From contig NZ_BMWB01000007.1 in assembly GCF_014651015.1 (NCBI RefSeq), forward strand, positions 62,001 to 126,000: DNA of 64,000 nucleotides, written 5' to 3'. This DNA is from Streptomyces xantholiticus (lineage in GTDB: Bacteria > Actinomycetota > Actinomycetes > Streptomycetales > Streptomycetaceae). The notes beneath the pieces were generated by a model, which was not told where the DNA came from, made no database searches, and saw only the letters and a program-made list of their open reading frames with translations. The position numbers and the translations under genes were made by a program. This document shows, in pieces, positions 40,884 to 48,813 of the stretch. The stretch's first letter is position 1. Every line of letters begins with the position of its first letter.

Positions 40884-41990
40884 GTGAGCAGCAGCGGCCT
40901 CATCTACGCAGTCATCGTCGGGGCCTGGGCCGCCTACTTGGTGCCGATGTGGCTCCGCAGGCAGGACGAGCTGAACGAAGCCCGTCCCACGGAACGCTTC
41001 TCCACCGCCATCCGGCTGCTGTCCGGACGAGCGGCGATGGAGCGCCGGTACGCCAAGGAGCTGCAGGAACGCACCGCCGAGCAGCCCGAGCACGGCGCGG
41101 ACCCGGACGCCGCCACGGACCGTTTGAGTTCCGTGGACGTCCGGGCCTTCGCCGCGCCCCGCACCGAAGTCCGCCGGGACACCCCCGAGGGTGCCGAGCA
41201 GGAGACGGACCGGCCCGCCCGGAACCCGGCCCGTCGCCCGGACCCGCGCCAGCGGGCCGACCGCGCCGCGGCCGCCGAGCGCGCGCGGCGCAGCCAGGTC
41301 CTCGCCCGGCGCAGACGTACGACCACGGTCCTCTTCCTGGCCTTCACCCTCGGCGCTGTGGTCGCCGCCGTCGGCGGGCTCGGCTTCCTGTGGGCGCCTG
41401 CCGTCCCGGCGGTGCTCCTCAGCGCCTACATCATGCAGATGCGCGCTCAGGAACGGCGGCGCTTCGCGTTCACGATGGACCGGCGGCGGGCCGAGGCCGC
41501 GGCCCAGCGGCTGCGGGAGAACCGTCCGCGCCGACACCAGGTGACGGTGGACGCAGCCCAGCCCGACGCGGTGCCCACCGAGCACGCCGAGCCCGAGCCC
41601 TCGCCGAGGCTCTCCCCGCAGGAGGCGGGCCGCCGCGCGCTGGTCGAGCAGACGGACCACGCGGAATGGGTGGACCAGCAGCGCCAGCGCGGCCCCGTGA
41701 CCGGCGAGAGCTGGGAACCGGTCCCGGTGCCGCTGCCGACGTACGTCACCGCCCCTGTGGCACCGCGTGCCTCGAGCGGCGTGGACGTCAGCGACCCGGA
41801 GACGTGGAGCGCGGCCCGCTCCTCGACGGCCGAGCCGACGCCGGCCCAGCAGCGTGAGACGCCCGACCCGGCCGCCGACCCTGCCTCGGGCCGCCGCGCG
41901 CCCCAGCCTCGCCGTGCCCGTGAGCGTGGCCGCACGCCGCTCTTCGACCAGTACGCGGACCAGGACCGGCCGCGCGCGGCCAACGAGTGA
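40884..41990 (+). CDS. sepX: Divisome membrane protein SepX/GlpR
   Basis: A 368-aa membrane protein. It begins SSSGLIYAVIVGAWAAYLVP (membrane helix 1) followed by the conserved MWLRRQDELNEARPTERFST. A charged region follows, then two adjacent helices (TTVLFLAFTLGAVVAAVGGL and LWAPAVPAVLLSAYIMQM), and a long disordered, Pro/Arg-rich C-terminus. This architecture and the galU-glp-moaC-mogA-GNAT context match SepX of Streptomyces, required for normal septa, and GlpR, the receptor of Glp in corynebacteria. GTG 40884 gives the expected N-terminus. Confidence 0.88.
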   Translation: MSSSGLIYAVIVGAWAAYLVPMWLRRQDELNEARPTERFSTAIRLLSGRAAMERRYAKELQERTAEQPEHGADPDAATDRLSSVDVRAFAAPRTEVRRDTPEGAEQETDRPARNPARRPDPRQRADRAAAAERARRSQVLARRRRTTTVLFLAFTLGAVVAAVGGLGFLWAPAVPAVLLSAYIMQMRAQERRRFAFTMDRRRAEAAAQRLRENRPRRHQVTVDAAQPDAVPTEHAEPEPSPRLSPQEAGRRALVEQTDHAEWVDQQRQRGPVTGESWEPVPVPLPTYVTAPVAPRASSGVDVSDPETWSAARSSTAEPTPAQQRETPDPAADPASGRRAPQPRRARERGRTPLFDQYADQDRPRAANE

Positions 41991-42104
41991 CGTCGGCCGG
42001 CGCGTGACGCCGCCTCCGGGCGGTGTCCGTGACCTGCGCAGGGACCTGCCGGGAACGGATTTCCAAGCACCCCGACCGGGATGCTAGAGTTTCACTCGTT
42101 GCAA

Positions 42105-42178
42105 GGGCCTGTGGCGCAGTCTGGTAGCGCACCTCGTTCGCATCGAGGGGGTCTGGGGTTCAAATCCCCACAGGTCCA
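42105..42178 (+). tRNA. tRNA-Ala (anticodon CGC)
   Basis: A 74-nt cloverleaf: acceptor GGGCCTG/CAGGTCC, including the G3-U70 pair that identifies alanine tRNAs; anticodon stem CCTCG/CGAGG with loop TTCGCAT (anticodon CGC); T arm TGGGG-TTCAAAT-CCCCA. CCA is not fully encoded. A strong terminator follows within nine bases, and a decayed, possibly foreign region begins beyond it. Confidence 0.95.
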
Positions 42179-42186
42179 CCGCAGCT

Positions 42187-42222
42187 GAGAGCCTCTGCCG
42201 GATCCATCCGGCAGAGGCTCTC
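42187..42222 (+). terminator. Terminator after tRNA-Ala
   Basis: A perfect 17-bp stem, 42187-42203 with 42206-42222, followed by GCCTTTCG. The two-base spacer means the inner pairs open to form the loop. Confidence 0.85.
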
Positions 42223-42269
42223 GCCTTTCGTGCGGTGGCCACGTACAGCAACTGGGTCCAAGACGTTCA

Positions 42270-42901
42270 GTGTTGCCTGTCAGCTCCCATCGCGGTGGCC
42301 TGTCAGCTCTCATCGCGCAGGCGGCCGTCGCCGAGGCGATCGGGATCCCCCCCCTACGGTCTCCGAGCACCGTCTGGCCGCCGTCGAGCAGTGGGCGTCC
42401 CTGCCGTGAGTGCGCGGATCCAGGACGAGCTGGTGGCGATCCTGTCCGAGCAGGGCACAGTGATGACCGCCGTGGAGCTGGCCCATGAGCTGCGTGCTCG
42501 GCACGGACGGCGACCCCGCCGACACGCTCGCCCCGGCGCGCAGGGGGCAGCGGCATGACCGAGTCGGTGATGAATCCCGCAACCCCTTCCGTGCCGGGCT
42601 CTGTAACCAGGCCCGCCGCCACCGCCTCCCGGGCACCTTGCCTGCTTCCGTGGCCGTCGCCGGAAGGCAGGCCTGCTTCCTCATACGACTCCATGTCCAC
42701 GTACGGCGAGGTGCGTTACGCAGGGATCAGGCTCGCCGAGTGCCTGAGCGACGCCCTGCGCGTAGCGAAGTCCCGTGGCCTGTGCCTCCGGTCTCGAACG
42801 GCGACGCCGCCGACGCCGCGGACGGTGCCGGCAACGACGACGGCCTGGACGACACCGACACCACCTCCGACTCTCACACCCCGACGCAACTGAAAGCCTG
42901 A
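42270..42901 (+). pseudogene. Decayed gene remnants downstream of tRNA-Ala
   Basis: Protein-like fragments occur in successive frames: SALIAQAAVAEAIGIP (frame broken near a run of eight C at about 42347-42354), then VSEHRLAAVEQWASLP, then VSARIQDELVAILSEQG and VMTAVELAHELRARHG, then, in another frame, an acidic tail (NGDAADAADGAGNDDGLDD) ending at 42901. Read together, the first three resemble a helix-turn-helix regulator or HTH-containing protein with two frame changes. The last fragment may belong to a different gene. No intact product can be assigned. Confidence 0.4.
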
Positions 42902-43019
42902 CGATCACGCCAGTCGCGGCACTCGTCGCCATCGCCGCTTATACGAAGGCGAGTTGTCGGAGGCCGGTTGTACGGTTGATGTGAACCGCCGACCAAGCGC
43001 ACGTGTAGATGGGGGATAC

Positions 43020-43445
43020 ATGTCGTTCGCGGATGAGTGGAGTCAGCTCAAGGAAGACGCACTGCGCAGACGCGATGCGGGCATGGAACTCGCCTCGGCG
43101 AGTGGTGGACCCGCCCCCACGCCGACCCTTCAGGGCACGGATCTCGGCCTGGCGGACGCGCCGCTTCGTTCAAGGGCTTCCGGACTGCACGTCGCGCAGG
43201 GTGAGGCACGCGGCAAGTCGAAGCTCGACGACGCCGAGGCCGTGGGGAAGACCCATTCCGGGTGGGACGCCGGAGCCGCCAGCAACGACTGTGTGGCTGC
43301 CTGGCAGAAACGTCTCCACCAGCTCAGTGACCTTGTTGAGGACGCGGCGAAGGCGCTGACGAAGGGCATGGACGCGCAGATCAGCGAGGACGGCTCCATC
43401 GCGGCGAAGCTCAGGAAGTCCGCCGACTGGCTGGAGGACGCCTGA
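43020..43445 (+). CDS. WXG100-like small protein (putative ESX/T7SS partner)
   Basis: A 141-aa mostly helical protein starting at ATG 43020 after GGGGG. The N-terminal helix is FADEWSQLKEDALRRRDAGM. The C-terminal half (KTHSGWDAGAASNDCVAAWQ, LHQLSDLVEDAAKALTKGMD) has the heptad and W pattern of WXG100-superfamily proteins, though the WXG turn is replaced by SGWDAG. Length exceeds the usual 100 aa. Its stop overlaps the start of the next gene (TGATG), whose N-terminus is also WXG-like, so the two probably form the heterodimer that carries a type VII secretion substrate. Actual function is unproven. Confidence 0.6.
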   Translation: MSFADEWSQLKEDALRRRDAGMELASASGGPAPTPTLQGTDLGLADAPLRSRASGLHVAQGEARGKSKLDDAEAVGKTHSGWDAGAASNDCVAAWQKRLHQLSDLVEDAAKALTKGMDAQISEDGSIAAKLRKSADWLEDA

Positions 43446-44800
43446 TGGTGGTCTCCGTCAACGACCTCGACTCCGCGAAGCCCCAGCAGTGGCGGGAAGC
43501 GGCCGACGACGTCCTGGGAGCGGCCAAGCAGTGCGACGGTCTCGCCGGTTATGCCCGTGACGAGATCGCCGCCACCCTGCGGCAGTGCTGGGTGGGCGAT
43601 GGCGGCCGTGCCGCACGGGACACGTTCGTCAAGCACGGGGACGACTACGAAGCGGCAGGCCTCGCTCTGCGTGCCATGGCGCGGGCCTACGACGACCTTG
43701 CGGCCGGCATCGAGAACGCGCAGCGCGACCTGCAGAGCGGCCTCGACTATGCGCGCCGGAACGGGCTCAAGGTCGACGAGAGCGGCAGAGTCGACTTCGC
43801 GCAGCCGACCGTGCTGGGGCCCGAGAGTCCGGAGCGCGAGAAGCTGCAGCATGCGCACAGCGTCATATCGGATGCCCTGGCGAAGGCCGATCGCGCAGAC
43901 CTGGAGGCGGCCCGCGCGCTGCGGACCGTTGAGGGTCTGACCAGGATCAGCGACCCGAAACTGGTCCGAGAAGCACTGGACGGCAACAGCCCACTGAGCA
44001 TCGCGCTGCGCCTGGACGGAGGGCTGGACGGCATCCACCCGATCAATGTCCCGCCGAACGTGCTCAACGCGGTGAAGCTCGCGTCCGCGGAGACCGGGAT
44101 CAGCAGGAAGCTGCTGCTGGCCATCCTGTGGCAGGAGCAGCAGTGGTACCAGAACCACAACCCCAGCCTTCGCGGGCCGCTCACCGAGTTCGGCCGCTTC
44201 TTCAACTGGGGACTGACTCTCTATCCCAAACCGGATAAATCGTTGGGTATCACCCATATGAAGCTGCCCACGGCCCGGGCGGTCATTGAGGAGTACCCGG
44301 ACAGGTTCCGGCTGACGGACGGCAGGTCTTTGGGCGACCTGAGCGACGCCGAGCTCGCTGCCGAGATCGAGGCCGACCCGGAACTCGACGTGCGGCTGTC
44401 CGCGTACCACCTCGCCCAGCTGCGGGAGAATCCATATGGATCGGACACCGACAAGCAGCTTTTCACTCTGTATGCCGCGGATACTCCGGACGTTCGGGAA
44501 CGGAACGAGCAGTCCGGAGATGATTCCGACTCCCGGGGCGGCGACATCAAGGCCCGTGGCATGAATTGGGACAGGATCGAGCCCCACCTGGACGACGCGA
44601 TGGCGTGGGAAGACCTGAGCGACGAGGAACGTGCGCGGGCCATCAATCAGGTTGAATCGGAGACACCGGCAGGGCACCACGTGTCCATCGAGCCGATCTA
44701 CAGCGCCGGCAGCCAGACCACCGGCACCGGTACAGGTGAGCCGGAGCCGGGTACACCGTCGCCGAGTCCCGGCCCGCCGCCCACGCCTCCTGGAGACTGA
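43445..44800 (+). CDS. WXG-like / lytic transglycosylase-like fusion (candidate T7SS effector)
   Basis: A 451-aa protein. Residues 1-105 form a WXG100-like helical hairpin (QQWREAADDVLGAAKQCDGL, LRQCWVGDGGRAARDTFVKH). A linker follows to about 200. Residues about 205-300 look like a lysozyme/SLT fold, with KLLLAILWQEQQWYQNHN (Glu231 a possible catalytic acid), then GRFFNWGLTLYPKPDKSLGI and THMKLPTARAVIEEY. The C-terminus is disordered and Pro-rich. There is no signal peptide, so export by an ESX-type system is inferred. Codon use includes more A/T third bases than neighbours. The likely activity is peptidoglycan cleavage; this is inference. Confidence 0.6.
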   Translation: MVVSVNDLDSAKPQQWREAADDVLGAAKQCDGLAGYARDEIAATLRQCWVGDGGRAARDTFVKHGDDYEAAGLALRAMARAYDDLAAGIENAQRDLQSGLDYARRNGLKVDESGRVDFAQPTVLGPESPEREKLQHAHSVISDALAKADRADLEAARALRTVEGLTRISDPKLVREALDGNSPLSIALRLDGGLDGIHPINVPPNVLNAVKLASAETGISRKLLLAILWQEQQWYQNHNPSLRGPLTEFGRFFNWGLTLYPKPDKSLGITHMKLPTARAVIEEYPDRFRLTDGRSLGDLSDAELAAEIEADPELDVRLSAYHLAQLRENPYGSDTDKQLFTLYAADTPDVRERNEQSGDDSDSRGGDIKARGMNWDRIEPHLDDAMAWEDLSDEERARAINQVESETPAGHHVSIEPIYSAGSQTTGTGTGEPEPGTPSPSPGPPPTPPGD

Positions 44801-44803
44801 ACG

Positions 44804-45634
44804 ATGAGGAAGACGGGAATTGCAGGAGCAGCCTGTCTCCTGCTTCTGGCGCTGACGGCGTGCGACGCGTTCACGCGCAGCAGTGGGGCGCCGCCGACGC
44901 CGCTCCCGGGGAATGTGCCGGAGCGGCCCAGGTTCGCCACCGCCGATGACGTCGTCGTCGCGCTGCAGCGAAATGGCGTCGACTGCGAGGTGCTGCGCCG
45001 CAGGCAGGGACAGGCCGGCTCGGGCAGCAGTCTGGACTGCGTCTTCGAGGACCACGGCGCGACGGTCGAGACGGAGATCTCGGTGTTCGACACGGACGTC
45101 GTCAAAGAGGGAGAGATCGGACGGTCGGTCTACAGCCGCAGAACGCCGCCTCGCGGCCAGATGCTGGTGGCGGCGGGCAACTGGTACATCCGCGTCCTGC
45201 CGGGCGACTCTCCGATCGCCGCGCAGAAGGTCGCCACAGCACTGGACGCGGTCGTCCTCCCGCCGTTGCGCCCCCTGCCCACCATTCCGGCCGACCCCCG
45301 CTACCGGAACGTCGACGCCCTTGCCGATGCGCTGGACGCGGCAGTCACCTGCTCACAGCGCCAGAAGACCGACAAGGGCACGCTCCTCTGCGTGACGAAG
45401 GCGCCGAAGAACCCGACCTGCAGCGATCCGTCGGAAGGACGCGACGCGCATCTCACCCTCCACCGCACCAGCGCGGAACGAGACGATCACCTGCGGATGC
45501 TGCTTGCCGAGACACGTAGCCCGCGCCACTTCGTCGCCGCCGGGAACTGGACGATTCAACTGTGCGACGCCTCCACCGGGCGGACAATCGCCGACAGCCT
45601 GGGCGGCACCACCATCGATCACGATCCGAGCTGA
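44804..45634 (+). CDS. Two-repeat lipoprotein (candidate immunity protein)
   Basis: A 276-aa exported lipoprotein: signal peptide and lipobox LLLALTACDA give a lipid-modified cysteine at about residue 20. Two related domains follow. Each starts with a 'VDAL/VVAL' helix containing an early Cys (NGVDCEVL and DAAVTCSQ), has a second Cys in a strand (SLDCVFED and LLCVTKAP), and ends in AAGNW (VAAGNWYIRVL, VAAGNWTIQLC). It begins three bases after the transglycosylase-like gene. An outer-face lipoprotein directly after a cell-wall hydrolase fits an immunity role, but a simple co-factor is possible. Confidence 0.6.
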   Translation: MRKTGIAGAACLLLLALTACDAFTRSSGAPPTPLPGNVPERPRFATADDVVVALQRNGVDCEVLRRRQGQAGSGSSLDCVFEDHGATVETEISVFDTDVVKEGEIGRSVYSRRTPPRGQMLVAAGNWYIRVLPGDSPIAAQKVATALDAVVLPPLRPLPTIPADPRYRNVDALADALDAAVTCSQRQKTDKGTLLCVTKAPKNPTCSDPSEGRDAHLTLHRTSAERDDHLRMLLAETRSPRHFVAAGNWTIQLCDASTGRTIADSLGGTTIDHDPS

Positions 45635-45825
45635 CGAATCCACCGACTCCTGCACCAGTTGCGGTGGAGAAGTCGCTCAGCGGCGCCGCACCGGCAAAGG
45701 CTGTCCTGGGGAGCGGGGCCGCGTTGAACACCACGAAGGCTGTCTGCCTCGTACCTGTCGCCACTCCGAGGGAGCTTCGCGGGCCCCAGGCAGCAGGCTG
45801 TGGCGGCCTTGGCGGGCGGCTCGGC

Positions 45826-45863
45826 AAGGGGCCTGGCGGACTCTTCCGCCAGGCCCCCTTCTT
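45826..45863 (+). terminator. Intrinsic terminator after the T7SS-like cassette
   Basis: A perfect 13-bp stem, 45828-45840 with 45845-45857, CTCT loop and trailing CTTCTT. It lies between the lipoprotein gene and the convergent protease gene. The 190 bp between the lipoprotein stop and this hairpin show no gene. Confidence 0.85.
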
Positions 45864-45893
45864 GTACCGGTTCGGCGATGGGGCCTCACCGCA

Positions 45894-46838
45894 TCAGGAC
45901 GCCTGCGCCTTGTCGTAGACCGCCTTCGCCTCCGGACCGAAGTACGGGCCGAACATGCGGTTCGGCAGGAACCGGTAGCCGAAACTGTTCACCGAGACCT
46001 GAAGGCCGGTGCCGGAGGACTCGTCGAAGGACTCGAACCAGGGGCCGCCGCTGGAGCCACCAGTCATGTTGCAGCCGAGGCTGTGGTCCTGGGAGAAGAG
46101 GAAGTCCTTCGAGCTGTTGCCGCTGCAGTGGATCAGCTTGCTGCCGTCGTACGGATCCGCCGCCGGGAAGCCGAAGGCGTACATGGCCTTGTTGTAGCCG
46201 CCGTTGAACTTCAGGCCCTGCGCCCCGACCGCCTGGGCGAGCGTCTTGCCGTCTCTCGGGGCGACGACGGCGGCGCCGACGTCGTAGTTGATGTCCTCGC
46301 TCGCCGCCCACTGGTCGGTGGCGAGCGTCTTGGTGGCGCTCCACTGTCCGTTGGGGGCCTGGCCGTTGTTGTAGCTGGGGACGAAGACCCAGTTGGTGTG
46401 CCAGGAACCCTGGTACTTCACGCAGTGGCCGGCGGTCATGACCGTGCTGCCGTTCTGGCTGGTGACCGAGTTGCCGGAACAGGAGGCGGTACGGCCCTGG
46501 AAGGTGAAGAAGACCCGGCCGGACGTCTTCACCACCGCGCCGCCACCGGTCCACGGCCCGCCGGCCTGGGGGAAGGAGGTGGGGCCGATGACGGTCTCCG
46601 TACCGGCCGGAACGGGTGCCCGGAAGGGGCCGGGGGTGGAGTGGACCAGGTCGAGCGGGGTGGCGCCGCGCATCCGTTCGGCGGTCCAGAAGCCCTCGGC
46701 CGCCTGCTGCGGCGCGAAGGAAGCGGGGGGTACGGGGGAGGGGGAGGAGGCGGCGCTCGCGGGGGTGGCGAACAGCGCCCCGGCGAGCAGGGCGCCGACG
46801 GCGGCGAGGACCGAGGCGGCGAAGCGGTGGCGTCTCAC
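45894..46838 (-). CDS. Secreted trypsin-like serine protease
   Basis: A 314-aa secreted protein. AAGGAGA precedes GTG 46838. The signal peptide is VRRHRFAASVLAAVGALLAG with a cleavage site near ATPASA. The catalytic triad is visible: His in VMTAGHCVKY, Asp in EDINYDVGAAVV, Ser in MTGGSSGGPWFES. Two cysteine pairs probably form disulfides. The family (S1B/glutamyl endopeptidase-like, as in Streptomyces trypsin-like peptidases) degrades extracellular protein. It is convergent with the lipoprotein gene. Confidence 0.9.
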   Translation of the reverse strand: MRRHRFAASVLAAVGALLAGALFATPASAASSPSPVPPASFAPQQAAEGFWTAERMRGATPLDLVHSTPGPFRAPVPAGTETVIGPTSFPQAGGPWTGGGAVVKTSGRVFFTFQGRTASCSGNSVTSQNGSTVMTAGHCVKYQGSWHTNWVFVPSYNNGQAPNGQWSATKTLATDQWAASEDINYDVGAAVVAPRDGKTLAQAVGAQGLKFNGGYNKAMYAFGFPAADPYDGSKLIHCSGNSSKDFLFSQDHSLGCNMTGGSSGGPWFESFDESSGTGLQVSVNSFGYRFLPNRMFGPYFGPEAKAVYDKAQAS

Positions 46839-46947
46839 GCATGTCTCCTTCTGCCGTGCCCGCCCGCGGACGTGCTCGGGCGGGGAGGGGGCGAGGCGGT
46901 GCGGATCGGCGTGCGTGAGGCAGAGTGCCACGAATCCCGGATCTATG

Positions 46948-47436
46948 TCAGGGGCGCGTCAAAAGCTTGGCCATGCAGAGGCTGCTCTCGTACTCCCGGT
47001 AGTGACCGAATTTCGCGCAGGGCTCGTAGCCGCTGGAGGCGTAGAGCGCGATCGCCTCCGGCTGCATGTCCCCGGTCTCCAGCACCATGCGGGTCCGGCC
47101 GGCCGCCCGGGCGTCCTCCTCGAGCGCGGCGAGAATTCGTCGGGCCAGGCCCAGACCGCGTGCCTCGGGTATCACGTACATGCGCTTGAGCTCGGCGTCG
47201 CCGTCCGAGTAGCCCTCGGGGTTCGCGTCCTGGGTGCGCCAGCCGCCGGTCGCCAGGGGGTGGTCCTGATGGTTGTAGGCGATGAGATAAAGGCCACGCG
47301 GCGGCACGAACATCGAGGCGTCGAGCGGCGTGGCGTCGCCCTCCCCGTCCCCGTAACGCTCGACGTACTCGAGCTGGACCTGGTCATTGAGCTTGACGGC
47401 GTCCGGGTGGTCGAAGCCCACAGTTCTGACATGCAT
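46948..47436 (-). CDS. GNAT acetyltransferase
   Basis: A 162-aa acetyltransferase. The core motif is LKRMYVIPEARGLGLARRIL (acetyl-CoA site), followed by MVLETGDMQPEAIALYASSG and YEPCAKFGHYREYE. The central strand YLIAYNHQDHPLATGGW is typical of small stand-alone GNATs acting on amino acids or small amines. The substrate is unknown. It is divergent from the exonuclease III gene across about 50 bp. Confidence 0.85.
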   Translation of the reverse strand: MHVRTVGFDHPDAVKLNDQVQLEYVERYGDGEGDATPLDASMFVPPRGLYLIAYNHQDHPLATGGWRTQDANPEGYSDGDAELKRMYVIPEARGLGLARRILAALEEDARAAGRTRMVLETGDMQPEAIALYASSGYEPCAKFGHYREYESSLCMAKLLTRP

Positions 47437-47486
47437 GCCGGAAAGCGTACGTGTATGCGAATGCTCCCGGCCGGTATCGTGCCGGG

Positions 47487-47537
47487 ATGCTCACCGTGAC
47501 CTCCGCCGGCGCGTCGGCGGGCTCACGCCGCTCCTGA
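47487..47537 (+). CDS. 16-codon leader ORF duplicating the xthA 5' end
   Basis: ATG 47487 opens a 16-residue frame (MLTVTSAGASAGSRRS) ending at TGA 47535-47537. Its first 19 bases repeat exactly, apart from the first base, at 47554-47572, the start of exonuclease III. A -10-like TATCGT (47475-47480) lies six bases before this ATG, so transcription probably begins here. It looks like the original start of xthA separated from the rest by a 67-bp insertion or duplication. Expression as a peptide is uncertain. Confidence 0.4.
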   Translation: MLTVTSAGASAGSRRS

Positions 47538-47553
47538 ACCCTTGGACCATGTC

Positions 47554-48351
47554 TTGCTCACCGTGACCTCCGTGAATGTGAACGGTCTCCGTGCCGCCGC
47601 GAAGAAGGGCTTCGCCGAGTGGCTGGCCACGACCGCCGCCGACGCGATCTGCCTCCAGGAGGTACGCGCCACCGCCGACCAGCTGCCGGCCGAGGTGCGG
47701 GAGCCCGACGGCTGGTTCACGGTGCACGCCCCCGCAGCGGCCAAGGGCCGAGCGGGCGTCTCCCTCTACACGAGGCGGGAACCCGACGCGGTGCGGATCG
47801 GGTTCGGCTCGAGCGAGTTCGACGGCAGCGGCCGGTATGTCGAGGCCGACCTGCCGGGAGTCACGGTCGCCAGCCTGTATCTGCCGTCCGGCGAGGTCGG
47901 CACGGAGCGGCAGGACGAGAAGATGCGCTTCATGGGCGAGTTCCTGCCGTATCTGAAGGAGTTGCGGTGTCGCGCGGCGGCGGACGGCCGGGAGGTCGTC
48001 GTCTGCGGTGACTGGAACATCGCGCACCGTGAGGCCGACCTCAGGAACTGGAAGGGCAACAGGAAGAACTCCGGGTTCCTGCCCGAGGAACGGGAGTGGC
48101 TCGGCCGCGTCTTCGACGAGGCGGAGTACGTCGACGTGGTCCGCGCCCTCCACCCCGACCAGGAGGGCCCGTACACGTGGTGGTCCTACCGCGGCCGCGC
48201 CTTCGACAACGACACGGGCTGGCGCATCGACTACCAGGTGGCGACGGCCGGTCTGGCGCGGCGAGCGGTGAAGTCGTGGGTGGAACGGGCGGCGACGCAC
48301 GGCGAACGGTGGTCGGACCACGCGCCCGTGACAGCGGTCTACGAGAACTGA
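47554..48351 (+). CDS. xthA: Exodeoxyribonuclease III
   Basis: A 265-aa AP endonuclease/3'-exonuclease of base-excision repair. Motifs are TSVNVNGLRAAAKKGF, AICLQEVRATADQLP (metal-binding Glu), GRAGVSLYTRREP, SLYLPSGEVG, VVCGDWNIAHREADLRNW, and GWRIDYQV plus RWSDHAPVTAVYE (catalytic Asp-His). TTG 47554 gives the family start MLTVTSVNVNG. There is no ribosome site, and an upstream duplicate of this start with an ATG is described separately. Confidence 0.92.
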   Translation: MLTVTSVNVNGLRAAAKKGFAEWLATTAADAICLQEVRATADQLPAEVREPDGWFTVHAPAAAKGRAGVSLYTRREPDAVRIGFGSSEFDGSGRYVEADLPGVTVASLYLPSGEVGTERQDEKMRFMGEFLPYLKELRCRAAADGREVVVCGDWNIAHREADLRNWKGNRKNSGFLPEEREWLGRVFDEAEYVDVVRALHPDQEGPYTWWSYRGRAFDNDTGWRIDYQVATAGLARRAVKSWVERAATHGERWSDHAPVTAVYEN

Positions 48352-48387
48352 GGCCGCCCGAAAGTGAGTTGGTGGCCGAGCACAGCA

Positions 48388-48416
48388 AAGGCGCACCCGC
48401 TGTGGGCGGGTGCGCC
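48388..48416. terminator. Bidirectional terminator between xthA and a small-protein gene
   Basis: An 11-bp stem (GGCGCACCCGC at 48390-48400 with 48406-48416) flanked by AA and CTTC, between convergent genes. Confidence 0.75.
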
Positions 48417-48452
48417 CTTCGTCCGCAGAGCCGCAGGGCCTACGCCGTCTCG

Positions 48453-48707
48453 TCAGACGTCGTAGTCCTCGAGCCTGTCGCGGCGCTCGCGCATCGGGTC
48501 CTCGCCACGCTCGCGCGTCGGGTCCTCGCCACGCTCCCGCATGGACTCCCTGGACCGGCCGCCCTGCTGCTCGCGGCCCTGCGTCCGCTCGGAGGCCTCC
48601 TCCCGGGCGCGGCGCGCGCGCTGCTGGGGGTCTGCCTTGCCGGACTTCTGCTTCGCCTGGTCCGCGAGCTCGTTGGCCTTGTCCTTGAACTGGTCTGAGA
48701 TGCCCAT
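48453..48707 (-). CDS. Small hydrophilic stress-type protein (CsbD-like)
   Basis: An 84-aa highly charged protein with AGGAGTG before ATG 48707. The N-terminus (GISDQFKDKANELADQAKQK) resembles CsbD-family and related small stress proteins. The C-terminal half contains tandem repeats of RERGEDP (two copies, with RESMRERGEDPTRERGEDPM). No cysteine, no membrane segment; probably intrinsically disordered. Function is unknown. Confidence 0.7.
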   Translation of the reverse strand: MGISDQFKDKANELADQAKQKSGKADPQQRARRAREEASERTQGREQQGGRSRESMRERGEDPTRERGEDPMRERRDRLEDYDV

Positions 48708-48813
48708 GAGATGTCACTCCTAAGGGGGTGTGGGGGGTCGGAAGCAGTCATGCCTCCGAGGCTGCGACCAGCCTGGCACGCACCGACAAAGCACGCATTT
48801 CGATCAGTGACGC

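Noticed and set aside
42179..43019. Integrase gene next to tRNA-Ala
   Set aside because: No recombinase motif in any frame; only degenerate fragments.
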